From Oscillatoria sp. FACHB-1406 (GTDB lineage: Bacteria; Cyanobacteriota; Cyanobacteriia; Cyanobacteriales; Spirulinaceae): a DNA stretch of 64,000 nucleotides. The notes under the pieces were generated by a model. The model searched no databases, was not told the DNA's origin, and was given only the letters and a program-made list of their open reading frames with translations. How positions within the stretch are numbered: position 1 is the first letter of the stretch; each line of letters begins with the position of its first letter. Location of the stretch: positions 100,930 to 164,929 of the forward strand of contig NZ_JACJSM010000010.1 in the NCBI RefSeq assembly GCF_014698145.1, given 5' to 3'. Shown piece by piece: positions 19,083 to 28,510 of the stretch. Both the position numbers and the translations under genes were made by a program.

Positions 19083-20315
19083 TTAAGCTTGAAGTTGAGC
19101 AATTCGCTTCATTACTTCTTCGACATTTTCGCGACTGTTAAAGGCAGAAATGCGAAAATAACCTTCCCCTGCTGCACCAAAACCCGATCCCGGCGTGCCG
19201 ACAACGTGGCAGGTTTGCAGCAACTTATCGAAGAAATCCCAACTCGATAAACCCGAAGGCGTTTTCAACCAAATATAGGGGGCATTAATGCCGCCGTAAA
19301 CTTGCATTCCAGCCGCCGTTAACTTTTCGCGAATGATGCGCGCATTTTCCATATAAAACGCAATTAAATCGCGAATTTGGGCTTGTCCTTCCTCGGAATA
19401 AACCGCTTCTGCCCCGCGTTGGACGATGTAAGAAACGCCATTAAACTTTGTCGATTGGCGGCGATTCCACAACTTCCACAGTTCGACATCGGAACCGTCC
19501 GCAGCCTTGGCGGTTAGGGTTTTTGGCACGACGGTTAAAGCGCAGCGCGTGCCGGTAAAGCCAGCATTTTTAGAAAAAGAACGAAATTCGATCGCGCAAT
19601 CTCTTGCCCCTTCAATTTCATAAATCGAATGCGGCAAACTTTCGTCAGTAATAAATGCCTCATAGGCCGCATCGAAAAAGATAATCGAACCGTTCGCTTT
19701 GGCGTAGTCCACCCAGGATTTGAGATATTCTTTCGTCGCTGTCGCCCCCGTGGGATTATTGGGGAAACAGAGATAAATTAAATCCACCTTTTCATCGGGG
19801 ATGGCAGCCGTGAAATCGTTTTCTGCGGAAATCGGCAAATACACCAATCCTTCAAACTCGCCCTTGTCGTTCGCCGTTCCGGTATTGCCCGCCATCACGT
19901 TGGTATCGACATAAACGGGGTATACGGGGTCGGTAACGGCAATTTTGTTATTTTTGCCAAAAATATCGAGAATGTTGCCTGTATCGCACTTAGACCCATC
20001 GGAGATGAAGATTTCAGAAGCGTCTACCTCGCAGCCGCGCGCCTGGAAGTCGCGGCTGGCAATTTTTTCGCGCAACCAATTGTAACCTTGTTCGGGGCCG
20101 TAGCCTTTAAAGCTGGCGCGATCGCCCATATCTTCCACCGCGCGCACCATCGCCGCACGGCACGCTTCCGGAAGCGGTTCGGTTACGTCGCCAATCCCCA
20201 AGCGAATGATGTTCGCCTCCGGGTTGGCTTCAGCGAAAGCATTCACCCGCCGCCCAATTTCCGGGAACAAGTAGCCTGCTTTGAGTTTGAGGTAGTTATC
20301 GTTAATCGTTGCCAT
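19083..20315 (-). CDS. dapL: LL-diaminopimelate aminotransferase
   Basis: 410 residues, standard for DapL. The enzyme makes LL-diaminopimelate directly from tetrahydrodipicolinate, the lysine and peptidoglycan route of cyanobacteria and plants. It starts [45 protein letters not shown] and the PLP lysine in [13 protein letters not shown] are all visible. The ATG at 20315 matches the family. The CRISPR array ends 105 bases upstream and is transcribed in the same direction, so read-through into dapL is possible. Confidence 0.96.
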   Translation of the reverse strand: MATINDNYLKLKAGYLFPEIGRRVNAFAEANPEANIIRLGIGDVTEPLPEACRAAMVRAVEDMGDRASFKGYGPEQGYNWLREKIASRDFQARGCEVDASEIFISDGSKCDTGNILDIFGKNNKIAVTDPVYPVYVDTNVMAGNTGTANDKGEFEGLVYLPISAENDFTAAIPDEKVDLIYLCFPNNPTGATATKEYLKSWVDYAKANGSIIFFDAAYEAFITDESLPHSIYEIEGARDCAIEFRSFSKNAGFTGTRCALTVVPKTLTAKAADGSDVELWKLWNRRQSTKFNGVSYIVQRGAEAVYSEEGQAQIRDLIAFYMENARIIREKLTAAGMQVYGGINAPYIWLKTPSGLSSWDFFDKLLQTCHVVGTPGSGFGAAGEGYFRISAFNSRENVEEVMKRIAQLQA

Positions 20316-20420
20316 AGATGAATCGCAAAAAACGCCATCAGAACAGCTTACCGAAAATTGGGTTGAGAGCAACGTCCCTTTTCCGAGTGGGGGAAACTCG
20401 CGGGAACCCACGGGGGTGTG

Positions 20421-22257
20421 TTTTCAAACCCTGATAGGGATTAATGTTAGTTGCAACAAGATATTCGATTGTAGTATCATCTATGTTCTCAGTTTCAATC
20501 CCTGATAGGGATTAATGTTAGTTGCAACTAACTATGGGATTTTCTGAAATTAACAGGATTGAAGTTTCAATCCCTGATAGGGATTAATGTTAGTTGCAAC
20601 GCTAACAAAGGACGAATTAAGGAGTTGCGAGAGAAGTTTCAATCCCTGATAGGGATTAATGTTAGTTGCAACTAGCCATCGGGAAGGCTGGAGATACGAG
20701 CGTCAGTTTCAATCCCTGATAGGGATTAATGTTAGTTGCAACGCGACGGCGATTTTCAGGCGCAATTAGAATTCATTGAGGTTTCAATCCCTGATAGGGA
20801 TTAATGTTAGTTGCAACCCGGAGATATTTGATTTAGTCGAATTGCAGCTTGTTTCAATCCCTGATAGGGATTAATGTTAGTTGCAACTCCTCAGCTTGCA
20901 ACCGATATTGCCCGCCGAATCGTTTCAATCCCTGATAGGGATTAATGTTAGTTGCAACTGTGATAGCTTGATTTTATCCTTTATTTTTTAAAGTTTCAAT
21001 CCCTGATAGGGATTAATGTTAGTTGCAACCGTCGATCAAACAACAACGCCCGATACTCTGGTGTTTCAATCCCTGATAGGGATTAATGTTAGTTGCAACT
21101 CGTGCGATATCGCAAGCGATTGAATCTTCCCAGTTTCAATCCCTGATAGGGATTAATGTTAGTTGCAACCTCGGAGGGAACCTCCGAGGTAACGCCCCTA
21201 CTGTAGTTTCAATCCCTGATAGGGATTAATGTTAGTTGCAACTGCTACCTGGCACTTTGGGACAGGGTAGCCAAGCAATGGGTGGGTTTCAATCCCTGAT
21301 AGGGATTAATGTTAGTTGCAACGAGTTTTGCGATTTCCTCCCCATCCCACTGGCGGCGTTTCAATCCCTGATAGGGATTAATGTTAGTTGCAACAGTAGA
21401 TCGGAGACAAGTGCATGAATAATTACTGTTTCAATCCCTGATAGGGATTAATGTTAGTTGCAACGACATCGACGTGCCATCATTTTGACTCACACAAATT
21501 CGTTTCAATCCCTGATAGGGATTAATGTTAGTTGCAACTCGATACCATATCGCTACGGCGCAAGCGATCGCGGTTTCAATCCCTGATAGGGATTAATGTT
21601 AGTTGCAACAACAATGATTGAATATTATGCCATCGTATCAACCGTTTCAATCCCTGATAGGGATTAATGTTAGTTGCAACTCCTTGAGGAATTCTTGCAA
21701 CCGTTTATCTTGATTGTTTCAATCCCTGATAGGGATTAATGTTAGTTGCAACAAGCCGATATCGCGCGATCGAATGGGGATTGATTCACGTTTCAATCCC
21801 TGATAGGGATTAATGTTAGTTGCAACGGCAGTCCATTAGCGCTAGGCGTAACCATTCTGTGTTTCAATCCCTGATAGGGATTAATGTTAGTTGCAACGAG
21901 CGGGAAATATCGCAGGCTAACAAAAGTTTAAGTTTCAATCCCTGATAGGGATTAATGTTAGTTGCAACGTCCTTATTTAAGATATAAACTACAAGATAAA
22001 GTTGTTTCAATCCCTGATAGGGATTAATGTTAGTTGCAACTGTAGCCACGCCGCAGCAACGCAGGCATCGGCATCGTTTCAATCCCTGATAGGGATTAAT
22101 GTTAGTTGCAACTTGTCATAGTTAAATTTGTCCGAGATAATGAGGAGTTTCAATCCCTGATAGGGATTAATGTTAGTTGCAACTCTCTACCAATCCGCTA
22201 TCGCCGCGCCTACAATTGCCGTTTCAATCCCTGATAGGGATTAATGTTAGTTGCAAC
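20421..22257 (-). CRISPR. Type I-D CRISPR array, 26 repeats and 25 spacers
   Basis: The repeat is 37 bases; on the plus strand it starts GTTTCAATCCCTGATAGGG and ends GTTAGTTGCAAC, with an inner ATCCCTATCAGGGAT palindrome. Repeats start at 20421, 20492, 20564, 20636, 20706, 20781, 20851, 20922, 20993, 21063, 21133, 21206, 21286, 21358, 21428, 21502, 21573, 21644, 21716, 21790, 21861, 21932, 22004, 22076, 22147 and 22221. Spacers are 33-43 bases. Only the repeat at 20421 is degenerate (changes at positions 1 and 8), marking the old end. Read on the minus strand the repeat ends ATTGAAAC, the usual crRNA 5' tag, so transcription runs from the cas2 side toward dapL. Confidence 0.98.
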
Positions 22258-22508
22258 CGCTGGCTCTGAAACCCTTGCTGTATTTGGTTTTCAAGGTTCA
22301 TTTCCGGGAGACTTAACCTAAAGTACCATTTCAGACTCCGGCTTGTCAATTGGGTAGGTAGCAACAACGCTTCAAACCTTTACAGAATAAGCATCCTAGC
22401 GATCGCGGGAGACCAAAAAGGGGACGAAGGGCATCAAACGCTTACAGTATCTCGATTCTAGCCTCCCAAAGCAGGGAGCCAAAATTTACACCCCCAGTCT
22501 CCCGGCAA
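22258..22508 (-). promoter_or_regulatory. CRISPR leader
   Basis: This is the non-coding stretch between the youngest repeat and cas2, on the side expected for the leader. It contains two related 32-base direct repeats at 22369-22400 and 22431-22462 (23 of 32 positions equal; core TCAAAC-N2-TTACAG and CTAGC), which could be binding sites for integration or transcription factors. A clear promoter could not be fixed by eye. Confidence 0.7.
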
Positions 22509-22784
22509 TTAAACAAAAAATACAGTGGGATCGATTGGCTCGATTCCGCCAATACGTTCGATCTTCTTTTGGCAGCAAGCGCACAGCGGCACGAACAAAA
22601 TGCTGTCCTCCTCGGGCTTGATTACTTTGCTCAGACGCGATCGCAGTTTAGCATACTGCGTTTCTGTCAGATCGGCGCACTCAAACACGCTGTATTGCAT
22701 CCACTGTCCGTAAGATTTCAAAATCTTGTGAATCTTCGTTCGGCGCTTATCTTCGCGGATATCGTAAGAAACAAAAAAGAACAC
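22509..22784 (-). CDS. cas2: CRISPR-associated endonuclease Cas2
   Basis: 91 residues. Cas2 dimerises and bridges two Cas1 dimers in the spacer integration complex. The first strand FFFVSYDIREDKRR carries the conserved Asp after YD; RLSKVIKPEEDSILFVPLC follows as in typical Cas2. The start is a GTG at 22784. The gene is separated from cas1 by 145 bases holding a nested palindromic element, unlike the usual tight cas1-cas2 spacing. Confidence 0.95.
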   Translation of the reverse strand: MFFFVSYDIREDKRRTKIHKILKSYGQWMQYSVFECADLTETQYAKLRSRLSKVIKPEEDSILFVPLCACCQKKIERIGGIEPIDPTVFFV

Positions 22785-22833
22785 GATCGCAATTTAAAAG
22801 GTAAAATTCAGGCAAATCAAACGACGCTATCCA

Positions 22834-22907
22834 TGAATGGCACTGACTTAAGGCGGGTGGACGCTACCCGCCCTACGAAATATCAACGCTTACTTCAGTG
22901 CCATTCA
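22834..22907. repeat. Nested palindromic (MITE- or REP-like) element between cas1 and cas2
   Basis: Perfect 13-bp outer arms TGAATGGCACTGA (22834-22846) and TCAGTGCCATTCA (22895-22907) enclose an inner hairpin GGCGGGT/ACCCGCC (22852-22858 and 22866-22872). It carries no ORF. The inner part resembles the GC-rich palindromes found elsewhere between genes in this window. Confidence 0.8.
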
Positions 22908-22929
22908 GCTATCAATAAATAGCAATCAA

Positions 22930-23934
22930 TTATTTCAGAACCAACGGCGGATACTTATCGATTTCACCCATTAAGTATTTCCCCAGCAATCGCGCTTGAA
23001 TTTCATAAGCTTGTCGATAAGTACACTTACGTCCGAGAACTGGATGCTTGAACTCAGACTGTTTTTTCTTCTCGCAAAGCGTTAAAAAAGTTTTGCGCCC
23101 TTCATCCGTCAGCCGAACGACATTACTAATCGGTTCTACCGTAAAATCAGCCCGCGTTAACTTACCATTGTTGATGGCATTCAAAATAACGCTATCGACA
23201 ACCAAAGGACGAAACTCCTCCATTAAATCTAGCGCTAAACCAACACGACCGTAGTGTTTAAGGTGAAGATACCCTAAATAAGGGTCAAAGCCGACAATTT
23301 GGATAGCACTTTCGAGGTCATATCGCAATAATGTGTAGCCAAAATTCATGAGAGCGTTGACCGCATCGGTAGCCGGTCGATGGCGGGTTTTAAACGTAAA
23401 GTCTTCTACCCGAATCAATCGATCGAAAACGCGAAAATATGCCGCGCTTCCGGCTCCTTCTAAACCGCGCAAAGAGTTAATATTATCAACGCGATCGAGT
23501 TTAGCGATCGCAGTGCTAATTTGCTCGATCGCGCTGTCGAAGTTGAGTTCGCTGCGATCGCGTTGTGCCTGTCTTAAACTACGTTGATAATTCTTTAATT
23601 TTCCTCGAATAAATCCCCGCACAACATGAATCGATTGTGGCGTTTCTCCGGCGGCTTTCCATTGAGCGCTACGAAGAAAAATATTCTTACTCGGTTCTGC
23701 TTCCAGCTTACCCAAAAACTTGCCAGTATTGCTTAAATAAACAAGCGGAATTTTGCGCTGACATAATTCCGCGATCGCAGCGGGCGAAACCGTCGCTCGC
23801 CCCAATACCACCAACCCTTCGACTTTAATAAACGGCACGTCTAAAATCGTCTTTTTCTCTGCCTTGACTTGAATTCGCTCGTCAACTTTACCGATGAAAG
23901 CATCTTCTTGGTTAATGTAAATCGTTCCCATCAT
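22930..23934 (-). CDS. cas1: CRISPR-associated integrase Cas1
   Basis: 334 residues. Cas1 is the catalytic integrase of spacer acquisition. The N-terminal beta domain starts MMGTIYINQEDAFIGKV. The helical domain shows the metal-site residues: Glu in LRGLEGAGSAAYF, His in YLHLKHYGRVGLALDL and acidic DLMEEFRPLVVD. The ATG at 23934 has AGGAAC just upstream; its ribosome site overlaps the end of cas4, so cas4 and cas1 are translationally close. Confidence 0.96.
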   Translation of the reverse strand: MMGTIYINQEDAFIGKVDERIQVKAEKKTILDVPFIKVEGLVVLGRATVSPAAIAELCQRKIPLVYLSNTGKFLGKLEAEPSKNIFLRSAQWKAAGETPQSIHVVRGFIRGKLKNYQRSLRQAQRDRSELNFDSAIEQISTAIAKLDRVDNINSLRGLEGAGSAAYFRVFDRLIRVEDFTFKTRHRPATDAVNALMNFGYTLLRYDLESAIQIVGFDPYLGYLHLKHYGRVGLALDLMEEFRPLVVDSVILNAINNGKLTRADFTVEPISNVVRLTDEGRKTFLTLCEKKKQSEFKHPVLGRKCTYRQAYEIQARLLGKYLMGEIDKYPPLVLK

Positions 23935-23946
23935 TTTGTTCCTCAA

Positions 23947-24585
23947 CTAATCTTCTTGATACTTCTGAACTTTTTCTGCTGCTTTGGGCAAACAGCGATC
24001 GTACAAACTGCATCCTTTACAGCGCTTGCTGTAAATTGCAGGCGGTCTTTTTTCCGTCGCAAAAAGTGCGCGAACGGCAGCAATTGTCGTTATTGTCTCC
24101 TCGCGCAAAGCCGCTGTCAGTGCCACTTCTTGCCGCTGGTGAGATTGGGCGTAATAGACGTAACCGCGATCGATTGTTCGCCCCGTCATTTCCTCCAAAC
24201 ATAAGGCTTGAGCGCAAACTTGTAACTCATCGTTATCCCACTCTCCCTTGCGCCCGCGCTTATATTCAACCGGATATATTTCACCTTCTTTTGACTCGAC
24301 TAAATCCGCTTTTCCTATCAACCTATAGCGCTCAGCCCTCAACCAAATCGCCCGTACTTGCCAAGTTTCCTCGCGAAAACCTTCACCGAGAGTGTGGACG
24401 CGATCGTGCAAACTCGTGCCTTCAATTGTGTATTGATTCTCTTCAAATTCCCCCGCACAAAACATCAACCAGCACCGATGCGGGCAGTAATTGTATTGAT
24501 TGAGCGCTGCGATTTGAATCGGGTCTTCTTGTTCTTTTTTAAAATCAAGAACAAAGATTGCTTCTGAATTTTGTTTTACTTTCAT
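23947..24585 (-). CDS. cas4: CRISPR-associated exonuclease Cas4
   Basis: 212 residues. Cas4 trims prespacers and selects the PAM during acquisition. An iron-sulfur cluster is indicated by a cysteine pair in NYCPHRCWLM and two more in SKRCKGCSLYDRC near the C terminus. RecB-like nuclease residues are seen around LRAERYRLIGKADLVE and IYPVEYKRG (E-x-K). The ATG at 24585 follows GGAGAAC. The stop lies 12 bases before the cas1 start. Confidence 0.94.
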   Translation of the reverse strand: MKVKQNSEAIFVLDFKKEQEDPIQIAALNQYNYCPHRCWLMFCAGEFEENQYTIEGTSLHDRVHTLGEGFREETWQVRAIWLRAERYRLIGKADLVESKEGEIYPVEYKRGRKGEWDNDELQVCAQALCLEEMTGRTIDRGYVYYAQSHQRQEVALTAALREETITTIAAVRALFATEKRPPAIYSKRCKGCSLYDRCLPKAAEKVQKYQED

Positions 24586-24647
24586 GTTCTCCAAATTTCA
24601 AAAAAAATACTAAAGTTTTCAGCTTCATCTTAATTATCAATTGTCCA

Positions 24648-25472
24648 TTATCCATTATCAATTAACCTCCGTACCATCCCCATCCCCATCGTCGTTTTCC
24701 GCCCGATGCCGCAGTAGAGCGCAAAATCTGCGAGGGCATTTAATTGCTTAATGCGATCGGGTTCGATGTCTCCTAAAATTCGATAAGTAATCTCTCCCGT
24801 GCAACCGATAAACTTACTCCGAGAATCGCGAGTAATAACGGTTTTAATATCGAAGAAACTAGGAAATAAACTCTCAATTTTGACATCGGAAAACTCAATT
24901 TCGCTGTATTTATTCCAGCGATTGAGTAAACTTTGGAACACCGATTCGCGGTTGGGGAGGGCGCAATCGTGCTTGCCTTGGCGGAAAGCGGTAGGGGTGG
25001 CGAACTGGAAGGAGAGAGAAAGTTCGAGATCGCTCGCGCGATCGTACAATTGAGCGTAGGGACAAGCATTCGCCCAAGGTTGCCCCCGCTGCGGCGTTCC
25101 CAAGATACTGGTAATCTGTAGATCTGCCGAGCCGAGATGCCAAGGACGTTCCGGGTTTAAATTCAACCAAAGTTGCGTTAACTTGCCGAACAATTCATCA
25201 TCAAGCAGTGAAATTCGCCACCAACAAGGCATCCCCGCCGGAATCGCACGATTGTGTTCCCATATCATCATTTCTCGCCTTGAATTCCCCTGAATTTGTA
25301 AGGGCGAAAGCGTAAAAGCTTTGTCCGCACTGTTATCGTGAAGATAGGTTCCGAGGGGAGGATCGACAGAACTAACCAAAGTAAGAAATAGCGCGTGTAA
25401 ATGCCTGCCGGTGAGATATCCGGGAACAATGGGAGAGCGGGGGAGAAGGTTGAGAACGAGACTGTAGGGCAT
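24648..25472 (-). CDS. cas6: CRISPR repeat endoribonuclease Cas6
   Basis: 274 residues. Cas6 cuts the pre-crRNA within each repeat to leave the 8-base tag. The C-terminal glycine-rich loop GIGRKTTMGMGMV is the family hallmark. The N terminus (YSLVLNLLPRSPI, YLTGRHLHALFLTLVSS) contains a histidine in the region where catalytic His is often found. AT-rich repeats separate it from cas4, and the Uma2-type gene lies upstream on the other strand. Confidence 0.92.
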   Translation of the reverse strand: MPYSLVLNLLPRSPIVPGYLTGRHLHALFLTLVSSVDPPLGTYLHDNSADKAFTLSPLQIQGNSRREMMIWEHNRAIPAGMPCWWRISLLDDELFGKLTQLWLNLNPERPWHLGSADLQITSILGTPQRGQPWANACPYAQLYDRASDLELSLSFQFATPTAFRQGKHDCALPNRESVFQSLLNRWNKYSEIEFSDVKIESLFPSFFDIKTVITRDSRSKFIGCTGEITYRILGDIEPDRIKQLNALADFALYCGIGRKTTMGMGMVRRLIDNG

Positions 25473-25642
25473 AGTTTTGTGTTAGGGTACGTGGGATGCA
25501 AGCCTTGAGTTACGATTCAATTTAACTTGATGAAATTTAGGCTAAAATCGAGATAAAAAAGTTCTTCGAGCCTTTCAAAACCGTTAAAATCATTCCGTCA
25601 ATTGCTGCTTCATTTTAAATTTTCAAAAAAAGGTCTATAGCT

Positions 25643-26236
25643 ATGATTTCCATTCCTAGTTCCGACTTTATGCCACCAGACGTTTACCTAAAATTAGAAG
25701 AAAACAGCGATGTCAAGCATGAATATCGTCAGGGGGAAGTTTATGCAATGGCAGGAGCTAGTAATAACCACGTGTTGATTGCTGGGAACTTTTACGTTGT
25801 TTTAAGAAACAAGTTGCGAGGGAGCGGCTGTCTGCCCTTCATCGCCGATACAAAAGTCCGAATTGAAACCCAGAATACTTACTACTATCCCGATGTTGTG
25901 GTAACTTGCGATCGCCGCGATCGCGACTTGACAAATTTCCTCCTTTATCCTTGTTTGATTGTCGAAGTTCTATCGGAAACAACCGAAGCTTTCGATAGGG
26001 GAGATAAGTTTGCGGACTATCGAGAAATCGGAACTTTACAAGAGTATGTCCTCGTCAGTCAAACGCGGATGAGAGTCGATGTGTTTCGTCGCGATCGGGA
26101 GGGACAGTGGGTGTTGTCTTCTTACAAGGAGGGCGATACGCTGCATTTAGCAAGTCTGGATTTAGATGTGGCAGTACAGGAGTTATATGAAGATATAGAG
26201 TTATCTTCACATTCTCAAATCATGAATGATTTATGA
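25643..26236 (+). CDS. Uma2 family (DUF820) PD-(D/E)XK nuclease-like protein
   Basis: 197 residues. The family motifs are clear: YLKLEENSDVKHEYRQGEVYAMAGAS, then FIADTKVRI, YYYPDVVVTCD (catalytic Asp), CLIVEVLSETTEAFDRGDKFADYREI (E-x-L and K). Uma2 proteins are numerous in cyanobacteria and have a restriction-endonuclease fold; their biological role is uncertain. It is inserted between cas6 and cas3 on the opposite strand and its end overlaps the cas3 end by 6 bases, which breaks the cas operon. Confidence 0.92.
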   Translation: MISIPSSDFMPPDVYLKLEENSDVKHEYRQGEVYAMAGASNNHVLIAGNFYVVLRNKLRGSGCLPFIADTKVRIETQNTYYYPDVVVTCDRRDRDLTNFLLYPCLIVEVLSETTEAFDRGDKFADYREIGTLQEYVLVSQTRMRVDVFRRDREGQWVLSSYKEGDTLHLASLDLDVAVQELYEDIELSSHSQIMNDL

Positions 26237-28510
26237 TTGAGCAATCCAAAATTCCTCGTTATCAGGACACTTTAGAGCAATACCCGCTGCTGCAATAGCT
26301 AGAATTCCTGAAAGACTCGGAAAAAATAGATACTCTTGTTGCTCGAACAAGTCATCAACAACAATTGGATAGCTATCTATCCCTTGTCTTCTTAGCTTAC
26401 AAATTGCCCAGCGATTTTTCTGATGTTCGCGAACGATGACTCCCGGCATTAACGATGGTGTAAGCTCTTGCAAAAGAGCCGTCGAACGTATGCTACCTCC
26501 TGATGTCCGTTTAAGCGTACAATTTTCAAAGGCATAAAGTTTACAGAGATAGCGAGCCTTGAACTCTTCAAGCTCATGAACGACTAGCTCAAAAACGAGT
26601 TGGTAGGTCTCCTCAGCCCGATGAGTAACAATAATGCGATCGCCTTCTGATATAAATTCATAAAATCTCATCAAATGTAGAGGGTCAAGATTCGTTTCAC
26701 CTACTTCGTCGAGAAGAAAGTTGTGAGGGTCGTATATCTTTACATTCGGCAACAAATTTTCTCGAAACTGAAATAAGGGGTTATAACTGGTTGTCAGAAT
26801 TTTGGCATACTCCAATAACTCTTCAGCTTTGTCTCGATCTGCTCGAATAAACTCCTCAATTTTTTCAATTGGCAGACGATTGCTCTTAACATCTTCCCAT
26901 TCTTCAGGATAGTTTGCTCGTAAAAAACTGATAACACAGCTTTGACCTCCTTTGATGTCTTTCCACTTCTTTTTAATTCCAGAAAGTTCTGCTTTTACAA
27001 TATTTTCAGCACCGAGAATAACATTCATTCGCTTGCGCTGAAAATCCCAATCTCTTTTTCCATTTAGAACGCTCTGTAAGGTATTGTAAAGTTGGAGAAC
27101 TAAGCTTTCTTCAGGAAGCCCAGCCAAATAGCATTGAAGTTCGAGGAGGGGTCTAGCCATCTCTAAAAATGCTTCCGATCGCCAGTATATTTCTAGGAAG
27201 GGATGCTTCATGCAAGACAGATTTTCTAGCATTCCTTTCAAGGCTTCACGTCCGCCCTGTAAGTCCAACTCTGTAATTCCTTCTTCCCATGCTTTTTCAG
27301 GTAAATAAGCAATTGCTTCTGAAGCAACTGTCGTTTCTGGTTTCCCTAAAACTCGACCGACACGACCGACTCGCTGCCAAAAAGAAGCGCGATCGCGGGC
27401 TGAAAAAATGAGCCAGTCTAAATTTTGACGAGAGGGAGAATTCTCTCGCTCAAAATTGAACCCAACATCAACGGTACTGGTGGCGAGAATTATTTGTTTT
27501 TGGGCGGCAGCATGACGTTTTTCTTTAGGAGTATCGCCCGTTATTCTACCGCATAAATCTTTATAACCCTTTTCTGTTAAGCGACTTGAAATTCGATTAA
27601 GGGTATCCTTCGAGTCGAGAATAACTGCTCCATATTGGTTAGGACGCTCTTGCAGCCGTTGAATAACTTCTGCTGCTATCTCAGCAATCATACTTTCTTT
27701 ATCGAGATATTTGCGAAGCTCTAATCGTACTTCTGTTTGAGAAGGAATGAGATTTTTGACCTGACTTGTTCCGTCAATACGAGCAATTCTTACGCCATGC
27801 TGCGAGAGGAGATTAAGCGCTTCTTCGCAAGCAGGCTCCGGTGTGGCGGTCAGGAGAACGATTTTGCGATTGTGTTGAAAGTAACCGAAGACTTGAGATA
27901 GCGCGAGATAAAAAAATAAGCTAACGAGTTGCTTGGCACTATAGAGATGGAATTCATCAAAAATAACTGTGGCAAAACTGCTGTAGAATTCGCTAGCGAG
28001 ATTGGCGCGATCGAGGCGATTATATTGAAAGAAAGCAGCGTAATAAAAGATATCGGGATTTGTCACCAATAAAATCGGTTTACCGCCGCCACATTCTGGA
28101 AAAAGAGTGGCAGGTTCTCGCAGAACATTATAGATTTTTTCTCCAGAGCGCTTACCGACGCGATCGTTTCGCCAAGAGTGGACTTGTGCTGCTGATGCTG
28201 CTTTGACGATATGCGGCAAGTTGGCATCGCGAACGAACTTTGCAGCAGCTTCTGTTTGTTGGTCGATGAGAGCATTTGTCGGCGCGACATAAACCGCATT
28301 ACGTTGGGGATTGTGAAGCAAAAGGCTTAAACCTGCCTTAGTTTTCCCCGTCCCCGTTGCTGCCAAGTCCAGGATAATATCGCAAGATTTACCAGCTTGA
28401 TAGACATCAACTTGATGCTGTAATGCTGGCTTCAAGAATTCTAGTTCTGGCGGAAAGTCAGAGCAACTTGAAATACTAGCAGGTTCCAGAACGATGTTTA
28501 AATTAGTCAC
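26231..28510 (-). CDS. cas3: Type I-D CRISPR helicase Cas3 (Cas3')
   Basis: 759 residues from the GTG at 28510. It is a superfamily 2 DNA translocase that unwinds target DNA after Cascade binding. Walker A is LAATGTGKTKAG (about 50-60), the DExH-type box is VIFDEFHLYS (about 180) and motif VI is QRVGRVGR. No HD nuclease domain is present, as expected for type I-D where the HD lies in Cas10d. The GTG start overlaps the csc1 stop by 8 bases (GTGACTAA), which indicates translational coupling and argues against the longer upstream start at 28621. Confidence 0.94.
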   Translation of the reverse strand: MTNLNIVLEPASISSCSDFPPELEFLKPALQHQVDVYQAGKSCDIILDLAATGTGKTKAGLSLLLHNPQRNAVYVAPTNALIDQQTEAAAKFVRDANLPHIVKAASAAQVHSWRNDRVGKRSGEKIYNVLREPATLFPECGGGKPILLVTNPDIFYYAAFFQYNRLDRANLASEFYSSFATVIFDEFHLYSAKQLVSLFFYLALSQVFGYFQHNRKIVLLTATPEPACEEALNLLSQHGVRIARIDGTSQVKNLIPSQTEVRLELRKYLDKESMIAEIAAEVIQRLQERPNQYGAVILDSKDTLNRISSRLTEKGYKDLCGRITGDTPKEKRHAAAQKQIILATSTVDVGFNFERENSPSRQNLDWLIFSARDRASFWQRVGRVGRVLGKPETTVASEAIAYLPEKAWEEGITELDLQGGREALKGMLENLSCMKHPFLEIYWRSEAFLEMARPLLELQCYLAGLPEESLVLQLYNTLQSVLNGKRDWDFQRKRMNVILGAENIVKAELSGIKKKWKDIKGGQSCVISFLRANYPEEWEDVKSNRLPIEKIEEFIRADRDKAEELLEYAKILTTSYNPLFQFRENLLPNVKIYDPHNFLLDEVGETNLDPLHLMRFYEFISEGDRIIVTHRAEETYQLVFELVVHELEEFKARYLCKLYAFENCTLKRTSGGSIRSTALLQELTPSLMPGVIVREHQKNRWAICKLRRQGIDSYPIVVDDLFEQQEYLFFPSLSGILAIAAAGIALKCPDNEEFWIAQS

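Noticed and set aside
21236..21418. ORFs across the CRISPR array (also 21864-22082)
   Set aside because: They translate the repeat itself (repeated QSLIGINVSCN or NINPYQGLK) and cannot be genes.
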